43,079 nucleotides of DNA from Streptomyces sp. NBRC 110035 (GTDB lineage: Bacteria; Actinomycetota; Actinomycetes; Streptomycetales; Streptomycetaceae), in NCBI RefSeq assembly GCF_000829695.1, contig NZ_BBNN01000051.1, positions 1 to 43,079 on the forward strand, written 5' to 3'. A program made the position numbers and the translations under genes. The notes beneath the pieces are model-generated. The model was given only the letters and a program-made list of their open reading frames with translations, did no database searches and was not told where the DNA came from. Below, in pieces: positions 23,758 to 34,483 of this stretch. Numbering within the stretch: position 1 is the first letter of the stretch; every line of letters begins with the position of its first letter.

Positions 23758-23963
23758 ACCTGCCTCCACATCACCGAGCTGTCCGACCGGTTCAGTATGA
23801 AGGCACCGGTGGAGCGCCCGGCAGGCGGTCCTCAGCCGCCGGCTCCGTGGGCGGGGCCCCGCGGCCGGCCGTCCTTCCCGCTGCCCCGGACCCGCCCGCC
23901 TGCTCCGGACTCAGCGGTCTTTCCCCATGGGCGTCCGATCGGGCACAGGGGAAGGACCACCCC

Positions 23964-25481
23964 TCAGCCCGCGGACGGCGGCTCCGGGAGCCCCACGGGC
24001 CAGCTGTGCACGGGGTCGCCCCGCAGCATCAGCTCCCGGTAGCGCCGGGTGGTGGCCGCCAGTGCCGCCTCCCGGGACAGGCCTGCGTCCAGCGCCCGGT
24101 GGAAGGTCGCTGCCTGCCAGCTCGCCCCGTTCTGCCTGCATCGGCAGCGCTCCTCGATCACGCCGAGATACAGGTCCCGGTCCGCGCGTTCGATGCCCCA
24201 CGCCTCCAGTCCCGCCTCGGCCAGCGGCAGCAGTTCCTCGCGTACGAGGGTGACCGCGTCGACCTCGGCCGTACCCCCGTAGCGCCCGCGCCGGGGCCAG
24301 GTGAAGCGGGCGTCGATGCCGTGCCGGCAGGCGGCGTCGAAGTTGGCGGCGGCGGCCTCGAAGGGCAGCCGGGTCCACACGGGGCGGCTGTCCTCGGCGA
24401 GGGCGCGGACCAGACCGTAGTAGAACGCCGCGTTGGCGACCACGTCGACGACGGTGGGTCCGGCGGGCAGGACCCGGTTCTCCACCCGCAGGTGGGGCAC
24501 ACCGTCGGCCACGTCGTAGACCGGGCGGTTCCAGCGGTAGACCGTGCCGTTGTGCAGGACGAGTTCCGCGAGCGAGGGGGTGGCGCCCCGGTCCAGCACG
24601 TCGAGCGGGTCCTCGTCGTCACAGATCGGCAGGAGTGCCGGGTAGTAGCGCAGATTCTCCTCGAAGAGGTCGAGCGCCGAGTCGACCCAGCGCTCACCGA
24701 ACCAGGTGCGCGGCCGCACTCCCTGTGCCTGGAGCTCGGGCGGACGGGTGTCGGTGGACTGCTGGAACAGCGGCGGCCGGGACTCGCGCCACAGCTCACG
24801 TCCGAACAGGAAGGGCGAATTGGCGCCGACGGCGATCTGGGCGGCGGCGACCGCCTGGGCCGCGTTCCACACGTCGGCGAAGCGGGCCGGAGTGACCTGG
24901 AGGTGCAGTTGGACCGAGGTGCAGGCGGCCTCCGGCGCGATGGACTTGGAGGTGCAGCTGAGATGTTCCACCCCCTCGATGTCGAGAGTGAAGTCCTCCC
25001 CGCGGGCGGCCACGATCTGGTCGTTGAGCAGGGTGTAGCGATCGACGGCGGAGAGGTTCGAGGAGACCAGGTCGTCGCGGTCCAGCGTCGGCAGAATGCC
25101 GATCATCACGATTCCGGCGTCCACCTCGGCGGCTTTCCGATCCGCGTACGCGAGGGACGTGCGCAGTTCCTCGGCGAGCCGGTCGAATACCCGGCCGCCC
25201 AAACGGTGTGGAGCAATGTTGACTTCCAGGTTGAACATGGCGAGTTCCGTCTGGAAGTCGCGGCTCGCAATCCGTTCCAGGACTTGCCCGTTCAACATTT
25301 TGGGCATGCCGTCGACGCCCGTCAGATTCAATTCGATCTCCAGCCCCATCAGGTTCCTGGGGCGGTCGAACCGCTTCTCCGCCAGGAGTCGTTCCAAGCC
25401 CGTCAGACACCTGCGGAGCTTGTCGCGGTAGCGCTGGCGATCGGACAGGTCGAACCCGCCTGCCACCACCTTCTCCCCCAT
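23964..25481 (-). CDS. glutamate-cysteine ligase family protein (GCS2 type)
   Basis: The ATP-grasp-like carboxylate-amine ligase has 505 residues. MGEKVVAGGFDLSDRQRYRD precedes the nucleotide/metal block NLMGLEIELNLTGVDGMPKM, then ELAMFNLEVNIAPHRLGGRV, TSVQLHLQVTPARFADVWNA and VPHLRVENRVLPAGPTVVDV, all Glu/His-rich as in the family. Actinobacteria make mycothiol rather than glutathione, so a true GshA role is unlikely. The enzyme may make a gamma-glutamyl compound, as EgtA does for ergothioneine, but no other egt genes are here. AGGAGGAGG precedes the ATG. Confidence 0.9.
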   Translation of the reverse strand: MGEKVVAGGFDLSDRQRYRDKLRRCLTGLERLLAEKRFDRPRNLMGLEIELNLTGVDGMPKMLNGQVLERIASRDFQTELAMFNLEVNIAPHRLGGRVFDRLAEELRTSLAYADRKAAEVDAGIVMIGILPTLDRDDLVSSNLSAVDRYTLLNDQIVAARGEDFTLDIEGVEHLSCTSKSIAPEAACTSVQLHLQVTPARFADVWNAAQAVAAAQIAVGANSPFLFGRELWRESRPPLFQQSTDTRPPELQAQGVRPRTWFGERWVDSALDLFEENLRYYPALLPICDDEDPLDVLDRGATPSLAELVLHNGTVYRWNRPVYDVADGVPHLRVENRVLPAGPTVVDVVANAAFYYGLVRALAEDSRPVWTRLPFEAAAANFDAACRHGIDARFTWPRRGRYGGTAEVDAVTLVREELLPLAEAGLEAWGIERADRDLYLGVIEERCRCRQNGASWQAATFHRALDAGLSREAALAATTRRYRELMLRGDPVHSWPVGLPEPPSAG

Positions 25482-26037
25482 CGAAGCGTTCCTCCTCCTC
25501 GGATGGACGGTCCGATGATCGGCCGCCGGGGTTCTGGTCCACAGAGGAGGATGCCCAGCGGATGCGATCGATAACGCCCCGAACCGCTCTGCAGGCCGCT
25601 ACCCTGGTCGAGGGTAACCAGTGGCACATTCACGCGGCATGGCCGACGGTGCACGTTACAAGGCGACGGCGAACTCGTGAAAAACGCCGACGACAATAGG
25701 CCTACCACTGCGCGGCCATGTGTCGAGGTCATCGCCGTATCCCCGGCCGAGAATCGGGATGATTCCCCCGTTTCGCCGTCCAGAAATATCCTTGTTTCGC
25801 GGTTCGAAAACGGCTAGCGGAAACATGGTCCGACCATGCGTCGTATAAACTCCGTGGACAAGGCAGAAGGTTGGCGCCCACGGTCGAGTGATCCAGCCGA
25901 CGAGGTGACGTGCGGCACTCCTCACCCCCCACCTCTCGTACTCAGACCCCCGGCCCCTGCCTTCCGCCTTCGCGAGCTGACAGCGCCGTCCGCCCCGCCC
26001 TCGTGCCACCGTGCCTTCGAATGAGAGGCGACCCACC
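25482..26037. other. 556-bp intergenic region with an AT-richer core
   Basis: The stretch at about 25655-25870 has noticeably lower G+C than its surroundings and no frame with codon bias. It must contain the divergent promoters of the ligase-like gene (minus) and the hypothetical gene (plus). No operator or RNA structure could be assigned with confidence. Confidence 0.6.
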
Positions 26038-26622
26038 ATGCCCCTGCATGTCCCCCCGGCCCCCGCGCCCGCACTGCGTTCCGTCCTGACCGCACTCTCC
26101 TCCCCCACCGCGGTCAGCGAGGCCCGAACCCCCTCCCTCCTCGGTGCCGAGGGGCCCGCTTCGCCAGAACTGCCGCTGCCCGTGCACGTCCTGGACCGGG
26201 TCACCGCCGAGGGCGTGTCCGCGACGCGGCTGGCCGGCTGGCGCTTCCTGATCCGCTGCGGCGACCGGGCGGTGGCCGCGGCGGACACCGTGCTCACCCC
26301 CGACGGCTGGGCCTTCTCCCGCTTCTTCGAAGGCCCCTACATCACCTCCACCGAACTGGCCCTGCGCCAGGCCGAGGCCCTGCCGCAGCCGTACCAGCCC
26401 CGGCTGCTGTCGGTGCCCGGCCTCTACATGCTGGCTCTCTGGCTGCACGGCGACCGCAGCGCGGACGGCGCCACCGGCCATCCCGCCGCCACCGACCTGC
26501 TCGTCCCCCTCGCCCCGGCGCCGCCGGGCATCGCGGCCCACCGGCCGCACCGGGCCTCCGAACTGCTCCCGGTGCTGACCCATCGGGTCGCCCCCGACCG
26601 GCTGCTCGGCTCACCCGCCTGA
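26038..26622 (+). CDS. conserved hypothetical protein, 194 aa
   Basis: The product starts MPLHVPPAPAPALRSVLTAL. It contains a compact, probably alpha/beta core (VHVLDRVTAEGVSATRLAGW, RFLIRCGDRAVAAADTVLTP, WAFSRFFEGPYITSTELALR) and ends LPVLTHRVAPDRLLGSPA. Codon third positions are strongly G/C. No signal peptide or membrane helix is evident. I know similar proteins only as uncharacterised Streptomyces products and do not assign a function. GAGAGG precedes the ATG at a somewhat long spacing. Confidence 0.75.
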   Translation: MPLHVPPAPAPALRSVLTALSSPTAVSEARTPSLLGAEGPASPELPLPVHVLDRVTAEGVSATRLAGWRFLIRCGDRAVAAADTVLTPDGWAFSRFFEGPYITSTELALRQAEALPQPYQPRLLSVPGLYMLALWLHGDRSADGATGHPAATDLLVPLAPAPPGIAAHRPHRASELLPVLTHRVAPDRLLGSPA

Positions 26623-26658
26623 CACCTGCCACATCTCCCGCCTCGCGCGAACGCTCTC

Positions 26659-26698
26659 GCACGCCCCTGCCGCCGGACCACCGGCGGCGGGGGCGTGC
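26659..26698 (+). terminator. 18-bp hairpin after the hypothetical gene
   Basis: GCACGCCCCTGCCGCCGG (26659-26676) pairs with CCGGCGGCGGGGGCGTGC (26681-26698) with one mismatch and a 4-nt loop, 37 bp past the stop. Confidence 0.8.
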
Positions 26699-27021
26699 AT
26701 GCCACGAGGAAGGCCGACATGCCTCACCGCACCCGCAGCAACCAGGGCCGCGGACCGGACTAGCCATATCCGGCTACGCCGAACCACCCGAAGTGACAGT
26801 CCCGTTGAACTGAACCGTCCGCCCGGGTGACGCGTCATCAACCGGTGAGGGGCGGTGCCGCGAAATTCCTGCGGATCGCCCTCCCAAGGGCAACACTTGT
26901 TTCCGACCGGCCCGTCCCGACGGGCCTACCACAACGGGGGGCGGCCATGAACGAGGCTTCACGCCGCGGAACTGAACCGACAGCCAGTCCACAGGTCACG
27001 CCAGAGCGAAAGATCCCATCC
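26699..27021. other. 323-bp region between genes, no clear gene
   Basis: A frame starting with GTG 26847 or ATG 26947 runs into the DUF5999 gene in phase, but codon bias improves only near 27022. A 14-codon frame MPHRTRSNQGRGPD (26719) has AGGAAGG before it but is too short to judge. The rest is probably promoter. Confidence 0.5.
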
Positions 27022-27228
27022 ATGTGCCAGCACCAGTCACCGTGCCCCTCAGCCGATTCCGCCGACCGGGAGTCCGCCCGTCTCGTGGCGCACCGTCCGG
27101 AGCAGGGCTGGAGCCTGCTGTGCAACGGTGTCGTGCTCTTCGAGGACACCGGCGAGCTCCTGCCCGACGGCAGCTGCATCGCCCCACAGCACCCCCGGGG
27201 CGCCGTCCGGGCGATGACCACCGCCTAG
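27022..27228 (+). CDS. DUF5999 family protein, 68 aa
   Basis: The small protein begins MCQHQSPCPSADSADRESAR. It continues LVAHRPEQGWSLLCNGVVLF, EDTGELLPDGSCIAPQHPRG, the signature of DUF5999 in Streptomyces. Four Cys and several His could bind a metal, but this is inference. The ATG at 27022 matches the family N-terminus; in-frame extensions to 26947 or further have no family support. It is followed immediately by a perfect terminator hairpin. Confidence 0.85.
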   Translation: MCQHQSPCPSADSADRESARLVAHRPEQGWSLLCNGVVLFEDTGELLPDGSCIAPQHPRGAVRAMTTA

Positions 27229-27229
27229 T

Positions 27230-27275
27230 GGGTCCTGTGGTGAAAGCGGCGCCTGCCGCTTTCACCACAGGACCC
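27230..27275 (+). terminator. perfect 21-bp hairpin after the DUF5999 gene
   Basis: Arms 27230-27250 and 27255-27275 (GGGTCCTGTGG... / ...CCACAGGACCC) are fully complementary with a GCCT loop and begin two bases after the stop codon. It is followed by AGTTCTTCC. It also fits a terminator for anything arriving on the minus strand. Confidence 0.9.
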
Positions 27276-27376
27276 AGTTCTTCCGGGCGGAGCAGGGCCC
27301 GCCCGCGGAACACCGGGGGCCGGACCGCGGGACCCTCCGCGAACCGGCCCCGACGCACGTCCAGGGTTCGTCACGC

Positions 27377-27409
27377 GGGGTGACGCCCTGCCCGTGCGGG
27401 CGTCACCCC
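27377..27409 (-). terminator. 12-bp hairpin at the end of the permease remnant
   Basis: GGGGTGACGCCC (27377-27388) and GGGCGTCACCCC (27398-27409) overlap the stop of the ABC permease remnant on the minus strand, as expected for the terminator of the lost operon. Confidence 0.7.
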
Positions 27410-27516
27410 TTGGCCGCGCCCGCGGTCAGGCCGCCGAGGCGCCGTCGCTCGGCGACCGGGCGGAAGGCGAGCGCGGGAACCATGGCCAGGACCAGAGGGG
27501 CGAAGACCCGCGCGGT
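27403..27516 (-). pseudogene. 3' remnant of a carbohydrate ABC transporter permease (MalG type)
   Basis: On the minus strand the last 37 codons read TARVFAPLVLAMVPALAFRP then VAERRRLGGLTAGAAKG and a TGA. The hydrophobic segment followed by GLTAGA(V/A)KG at the very end is the conserved C-terminus of MalG-like sugar permeases of ABC importers. Nothing upstream in this frame belongs to a permease; a stop codon occurs ~30 bp earlier. A LacI-type palindrome lies directly before the fragment. I infer an internal deletion that joined the operator region of a sugar operon to the end of its last permease gene. Confidence 0.65.
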
Positions 27517-27524
27517 GCCCGACG

Positions 27525-27539
27525 TACGAAACTTTCGTA
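27525..27539. promoter_or_regulatory. LacI-type operator TACGAAACTTTCGTA
   Basis: A perfect 15-bp palindrome (TACGAAA-C-TTTCGTA). The core CGAAAnTTTCG is like the operators of LacI-family regulators of xylobiose or similar sugar operons in Streptomyces (BxlR type). It lies next to the permease remnant and 119 bp upstream of the TOBE-HTH gene, so it may now act on that gene or be a relic. Confidence 0.65.
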
Positions 27540-27657
27540 TTGTTCAGCGAACCTTGCGACCGGGTCCGACGCACCTGTCGATCGGAGGGCACCGGGACCG
27601 CTCCCCCTCGTCACCCCCGCGCCCTCCGGCTCCACCACCCGCCCTATCGTGATCGGC

Positions 27658-28053
27658 ATGCAGTCCTACACGATCGGCCAGGCGGCTCGACTGCTCGGCG
27701 TCAGTCCGGACACCGCCCGCCGCTGGGCGGACGCGGGCCGGGTCACCACCCACCGCGACGAAGGCGGACGGCGGCTCATCGACGGACGGGACCTGGCGGC
27801 ATTCTCTGTCGATCTCGCGAAGGCCGGTGCGACCGAGGAGGGCACGCCGTACACCTCGACGCGCAACGCCTTTCCCGGCATCGTCACCGCGATCAAGCTC
27901 GGCGACGTGGCCGCTCAGGTCGAGATCCAGGCGGGCCCGCACCGACTGGTCTCGCTGCTGACCCGCGAGGCCGTCGAGGAACTCGGGCTGGAGGTCGGCA
28001 TGGAGGCCACAGCCCGAGTGAAGTCGACGAACGTTCATATCGACCGCGTCTGA
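27658..28053 (+). CDS. HTH-TOBE protein (molybdate/tungstate-binding regulator-like)
   Basis: The 131-residue protein combines a MerR/excisionase-like helix-turn-helix (MQSYTIGQAARLLGVSPDTA, RRWADAGRVTTHRDEGGRRL) with a TOBE/mop domain (STRNAFPGIVTAIKLGDVAA, QVEIQAGPHRLVSLLTREAV, EELGLEVGMEATARVKSTNV). TOBE domains of this kind bind molybdate. The fusion resembles small MopI/ModE-like regulators of molybdenum uptake in actinobacteria. No mod transporter genes are in the window. The ATG 27658 has no strong ribosome binding site (CTATCGTGATCGGC). Confidence 0.88.
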   Translation: MQSYTIGQAARLLGVSPDTARRWADAGRVTTHRDEGGRRLIDGRDLAAFSVDLAKAGATEEGTPYTSTRNAFPGIVTAIKLGDVAAQVEIQAGPHRLVSLLTREAVEELGLEVGMEATARVKSTNVHIDRV

Positions 28054-28132
28054 CACGCGGAAGCGGTCCCGGCCGCCCATACTCCGGCCCGGTCCCACAG
28101 GGCAGGTGGGAGGTACGTACGGGAGGTACGGC

Positions 28133-28173
28133 GAAGGGCCCCGCCCGGCCATCCGGCCGAAGCAGGGCCCTTC
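28133..28173 (-). terminator. hairpin downstream of gcvP
   Basis: GAAGGGCCC (28133-28141) and GGGCCCTTC (28165-28173) close an inner CGGCC/GGCCG stem, 30 bp past the gcvP stop and convergent with the TOBE-HTH gene. Confidence 0.7.
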
Positions 28174-28203
28174 CGCTCCCCGGCAGGAGGTTCTCCCGCC
28201 GCG

Positions 28204-31089
<2,886 letters not shown>

Positions 31090-31093
31090 GTGC

Positions 31094-31103
31094 GGAGGCC
31101 TCC
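31094..31103 (-). promoter_or_regulatory. ribosome binding site of gcvP inside a GGAGGCCTCC palindrome
   Basis: The Shine-Dalgarno sequence AGGAGG is half of the 10-bp palindrome GGAGGCCTCC, nine bases before the ATG. Upstream, GGCACC-N6-GGTGCC (31122-31141) could form another stem. These could add translational control beneath the riboswitch. Confidence 0.4.
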
Positions 31104-31146
31104 TGGTCTGACGACCTTCGAGGGGCACCGTGACGGGTGCCCGGAC

Positions 31147-31353
31147 GGCCTCCCCCTCTGTCATCTCAACCTGAGAGCTTCACCGGCTGCCCGGGGCAGC
31201 CGGCTTTCACCGTCGGTGAGAGCGGAAGCCGTGGACACCCGCTCTGCTTTCCAGAGTGACCTCGTCCATGCGGTACGTGGGCCTGAGAGATTCCGGGGAG
31301 GATTTGCTCCTTCGGCGCCCTCCGATGGCGCCTGGAGGACTCTCCCGCACGGG
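31147..31353 (-). promoter_or_regulatory. tandem glycine riboswitch upstream of gcvP
   Basis: On the minus strand the leader shows two glycine aptamers. The first runs from GCGGGAGAGTCCTCCAG through GGCGCCGAAGGAGCAAATC and CTCTCAGGCCC, to about 31260. The second runs from CACTCTGGAAAG through CACCGACGGTGAAAGCCG and AAGCTCTCAGGTTGAGATG to ACAGAGGGGGAG. The paired GAAGGAGCAA and CTCTCAGG blocks, the short linker and the GACAGAG...GGGAG closing element are diagnostic. Cooperative glycine binding switches on the downstream cleavage gene. The last aptamer ends ~58 nt before the ATG. Confidence 0.95.
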
Positions 31354-31477
31354 GTCAGCAGCCGCTGCCAGCGTACCAGCGAGGGCAAGACCCGGACGTT
31401 CGAGTGGCCGCCGGACCGATTGTGCCGTTTTGTAGTGCTGACGAGTGGTGTGCGCAATTGCGACCAGTGGAGGGCCC

Positions 31478-31852
31478 GTGCAGACCGACATCGATCCGCG
31501 CAACCTGATCGGCCGCAAGGCATTCGACCGCAACGGCACCCGGATCGGCACGATCGACGAGGTCTATCTCGACGACGCCACCGGAGTGCCGGAGTGGGCG
31601 GCGATACGCACCGGCCTGTTCAGCAGGGACGCCTTCGTTCCTCTGGAGCCGAGCGAACTGATCGACGGCGTCCTCCACATCCCCTTCGAACGCGCCCTGA
31701 TCAAGGACGCCCCCGACTTCGGCGTGGGCCGTCATCTCTCCCCGGAGCAGGAACTCCAGCTCTACCACCACTACGGCCTGGACACCGCCGCCCCTCCCTC
31801 ACTCCCGGACCACGACTTCGGCAAACTCGCCGGCAGCGACGACTCCGCCTGA
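31478..31852 (+). CDS. PRC-barrel domain protein
   Basis: The 124-residue protein starts at GTG 31478 (GGAGG six bases upstream) with VQTDIDPRNLIGRKAFDRNG. The PRC-barrel beta-barrel follows: TRIGTIDEVYLDDATGVPEW, AAIRTGLFSRDAFVPLEPSE and ELIDGVLHIPFERALIKDAP. A C-terminal tail (LSPEQELQLYHHYGL) follows. PRC-barrels of this type occur in stress and RNA-processing proteins; the exact role is unknown. It is divergent from the gcvP leader and convergent with dinB. Confidence 0.88.
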   Translation: MQTDIDPRNLIGRKAFDRNGTRIGTIDEVYLDDATGVPEWAAIRTGLFSRDAFVPLEPSELIDGVLHIPFERALIKDAPDFGVGRHLSPEQELQLYHHYGLDTAAPPSLPDHDFGKLAGSDDSA

Positions 31853-31956
31853 CGCCCTGGCCCCCACCCGCCGTCGCGGTACCGCCGTCCGGCCTCTGCG
31901 GGGCACGGCCCGCACGCTCCTCGTCCCTGTTCCACGTCCGGGGCAGTCCTGTTGGC

Positions 31957-33471
31957 CTACCCTCCCGCGGGCCCTGGACCCGAGGCACCCGCCGTCGCCG
32001 CCGCGCCAGCCGCTGACTCCTGGCTGCCCCGGGCCTCCCGGCCGCCCTGGCTGCCCTCACCGTCCCGCCCCTCACCGTCCCGGTCGTCCTTGCCGCTCGG
32101 GCCGTCCGCGCTCTCCCTGCCGACCCCGGGTCTTCGCTCCGACAACGGCAGCGGATCCGCGGGGTGCAGGGCCGGGTCCCCGGTCCGGAAGGTCCGCACC
32201 CGCCCCGGCGCCGACCCGGGGGTCTCGAACCGCACGGTGACCCGCCCCAGGCCGCTGCCCTGGACCCACCCATGGCCGTACTCACTGTGCCGTACGTCGT
32301 GCCCGGCCGGCCAGCGCCGCTCGGCGTCCGCCCGCTGCTGTTCCTCCGAGGACGCGGCCTCCTTCGCCTCCCCGCCCGGCAGCTCCTTCTCCCGCTCCCC
32401 CGCCGCCTGCGCGAACAGGTCCTCCTGCGTGTAGTCCGCGAGCCCGCTGACCCCGACACCCAGCAGGCGCACGCCGCCCGTCGTGTCGACCGAGCCCAGC
32501 AGCCGCGCCGCGGCCTCGCGCACCACCGCGGGATCGTCCGTGGGCCCTCGCAGGGTCTCGGAGCGGGTGAGCGTCGAGAAGTCGTACCGGCGCACCTTCA
32601 GCACGATGGTCCGGCCCGACAGTCCCGCCGTCCTCAGCCGGCGCACACAGCGGTCGGCGAGGCGCCGCACCTCCACTCCCACCCGCACCCGGTCGTGGAT
32701 GTCCACGTCGTAGGTGTCCTCGACCGAGACCGACTTCGTCTCCCGCTCGGCCACCACGGATCGTTCGTCCCGCGCCAGGGACATGGCGTGCAGGGCGTGT
32801 CCGTGCGCCTTGCCGAGCAGGCGTACCAGCTCGTCCTCCCCCGCCTCGGCGAGTTCCCCGACCGTGTGGATCCCGGCACGCCGCAGGTGGTCACCGGTGG
32901 CCGGCCCGACACCCGGCAGAGTCCGGACCGGCAGCGGCGCCAGCAGGGCCCGCTCGGTTCCCGGCTCGATCAGCACCAGGCCGTCCGGCTTGGCCTGCTC
33001 CGAGGCGATCTTCGCCAGCATCTTGGAGGCCGCCAGCCCCACCGATCCGGTGAGCCCCGTGACCGCCCGGATGTCCGCGCGCAGCTTCGCCCCAACGAGG
33101 CGCGCGGACCGCTCGTCCCAGGCCGCCCCGCCGGCTTCCAGATCCACGAACGCCTCGTCGAGGCTCAGCGGCTCCACCAACGGTGACAGCGCCCGCAGCA
33201 GTGCCATCACCTGGTCGCTGATCGACCGGTAGAACGCGAAGCGGGGCACCAGATACGCCGCGTTCGGCGCGAGCCTCCGCGCCTGCGCCATGGGCAGTGC
33301 GGAATGGACACCGAAGATCCGGGCCTCGTACGAGGCGGTGGCGACCACACCGCGCGGCCCGAGCCCGCCCACGACCACGGCCTTCCCACGCAGGCTCGGC
33401 TTGGACGCCTGCTCCACCGAGGCGAAGAAGGCGTCCATGTCGAGGTGCAGGACGGTGGGCGCGGATCTCAC
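31957..33471 (-). CDS. dinB: DNA polymerase IV (Y-family)
   Basis: This is an error-prone translesion polymerase. The catalytic palm residues are visible: Asp11 in HLDMDAFFASVEQ and Asp105-Glu106 in PLSLDEAFVDLE. VGLAASKMLAKIASEQAKPD, the helix-hairpin-helix LPGVGPATGDHLRRAGIHTV and the little-finger domain (to ~350) follow. At 504 residues it is longer than most (350-420). The last ~100 residues are charged, Gly/Ser/Ala-rich and probably disordered (PSGKDDRDGEGRDGEGSQGG). No canonical clamp-binding motif is obvious in the tail. Start GTG 33471 has no strong ribosome binding site. Confidence 0.95.
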   Translation of the reverse strand: MRSAPTVLHLDMDAFFASVEQASKPSLRGKAVVVGGLGPRGVVATASYEARIFGVHSALPMAQARRLAPNAAYLVPRFAFYRSISDQVMALLRALSPLVEPLSLDEAFVDLEAGGAAWDERSARLVGAKLRADIRAVTGLTGSVGLAASKMLAKIASEQAKPDGLVLIEPGTERALLAPLPVRTLPGVGPATGDHLRRAGIHTVGELAEAGEDELVRLLGKAHGHALHAMSLARDERSVVAERETKSVSVEDTYDVDIHDRVRVGVEVRRLADRCVRRLRTAGLSGRTIVLKVRRYDFSTLTRSETLRGPTDDPAVVREAAARLLGSVDTTGGVRLLGVGVSGLADYTQEDLFAQAAGEREKELPGGEAKEAASSEEQQRADAERRWPAGHDVRHSEYGHGWVQGSGLGRVTVRFETPGSAPGRVRTFRTGDPALHPADPLPLSERRPGVGRESADGPSGKDDRDGEGRDGEGSQGGREARGSQESAAGAAATAGASGPGPAGG

Positions 33472-33520
33472 ATCTCCGATGCTGCCCTACGCCACTGACA
33501 ACGCCCCACCCCGCGCCGCC

Positions 33521-33545
33521 GGCCGCCCCCACCGCACGGGCGGCC
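33521..33545 (-). terminator. hairpin downstream of the MerR gene
   Basis: GGCCGCCC (33521-33528) and GGGCGGCC (33538-33545) form an 8-bp stem, 34 bp past the stop of the MerR gene and upstream of dinB. Confidence 0.5.
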
Positions 33546-33578
33546 CGGCGGGGCCGACCACCCGTGCGCCGCGGCGGC

Positions 33579-34265
33579 TCATACGGCGCGGTTGCGCCGT
33601 CTTGCCAGCTCGTCCGCCGGATTGGGGCCGATCAGGGTCTCTCCGGTGTCGATGCGCTCCCCGTGCAGCTGTGACAGCGCGCTCTCGACGTCCCGCCACA
33701 CCACACCCACGGCGATCCCGAAGATTCCCTGGCCGCCCTGGAGCAGGGCATGGACCTCGTCGGGCGTGGAGCACTCGTAGACCGTGGCGCCGTCGCTCAT
33801 CAGCGTCATGCGCTCCAGGTCCTGGGAGCCCCCCTCCCGCAGGTGCCGGACGGTGGTCCGGATGTTCTGCAGCGAGACACCGGTGTCCAGGAACCGCTTG
33901 ACGATCTTCAGGACGACAACGTCCCGAAAGCTGTACAGCCGCTGGGTCCCCGAACCATGGGCGGGCCGCACACTCGGCTCGACCAGTCCCGTGCGAGCCC
34001 AGTAGTCCAGTTGCCGGTAGGTGATGCCGGCGGCCGCGCAGGCCGTGGGGCCGCGGTAGCCAATCTCCTCGGACGCCATGGACGTCGCCGCCCCTCCGCT
34101 GCTCGGCACGGCCGCCGGTCGCTGCGGAGCAGGATCGGCCGGGCTGCCGTGATGGGCATAGGCCCCGCTCGCGCGGAGCTGAGAGCCTGGGGGAGGGTAC
34201 GGACCGCTCACCCCGAGACCGTGTCCGGGGGCACCCCCAGCCGTACCGTCGCCGGTGCTTCTCAC
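33579..34265 (-). CDS. MerR family regulator of the FtsR/Rv1830 neighbourhood
   Basis: The ~228-residue protein starts at GTG 34265 (GGAGG five bases upstream). An N-terminal Pro/Gly/Ala-rich ~60 residues precede the HTH: EEIGYRGPTACAAAGITYRQ, LDYWARTGLVEPSVRPAHGS, QRLYSFRDVVVLKIVKRFLD. The coiled TGVSLQNIRTTVRHLREGG and a C-terminal domain with CSTPDEVHALLQGGQGIFGI follow. MerR proteins bind DNA as dimers through that coiled segment. It corresponds by position and type to the second MerR gene near gcvP in mycobacteria. The targets are unknown; a ligand-binding Cys centre is not evident. Confidence 0.9.
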   Translation of the reverse strand: MRSTGDGTAGGAPGHGLGVSGPYPPPGSQLRASGAYAHHGSPADPAPQRPAAVPSSGGAATSMASEEIGYRGPTACAAAGITYRQLDYWARTGLVEPSVRPAHGSGTQRLYSFRDVVVLKIVKRFLDTGVSLQNIRTTVRHLREGGSQDLERMTLMSDGATVYECSTPDEVHALLQGGQGIFGIAVGVVWRDVESALSQLHGERIDTGETLIGPNPADELARRRNRAV

Positions 34266-34483
34266 GCCGACCTCCGTCCTTGACCTGCCTCCTCGACGGT
34301 AGGCAGTCACCAAGGGTGCGTCAACGATCGCCACACTCGGCACGCCGAGTGATAATCACCCTAAGAGTGGTTTCCCGTGCCCCACCGCGGGGAAAGGCTA
34401 GCCGAATGCCCTCCGCACGAGCCTCGCAAGGCTCTCACGCACCAGGTTCCCGAGCGGAGTTCCGGCGGAACGACCGGCACCCC
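34266..34483. other. 218-bp gap between the MerR and nuclease genes
   Basis: The AT-richer stretch CGAGTGATAATCACCCTAAGAG (34349-34370) is the likely promoter zone of the MerR gene. No gene is seen. Confidence 0.5.
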
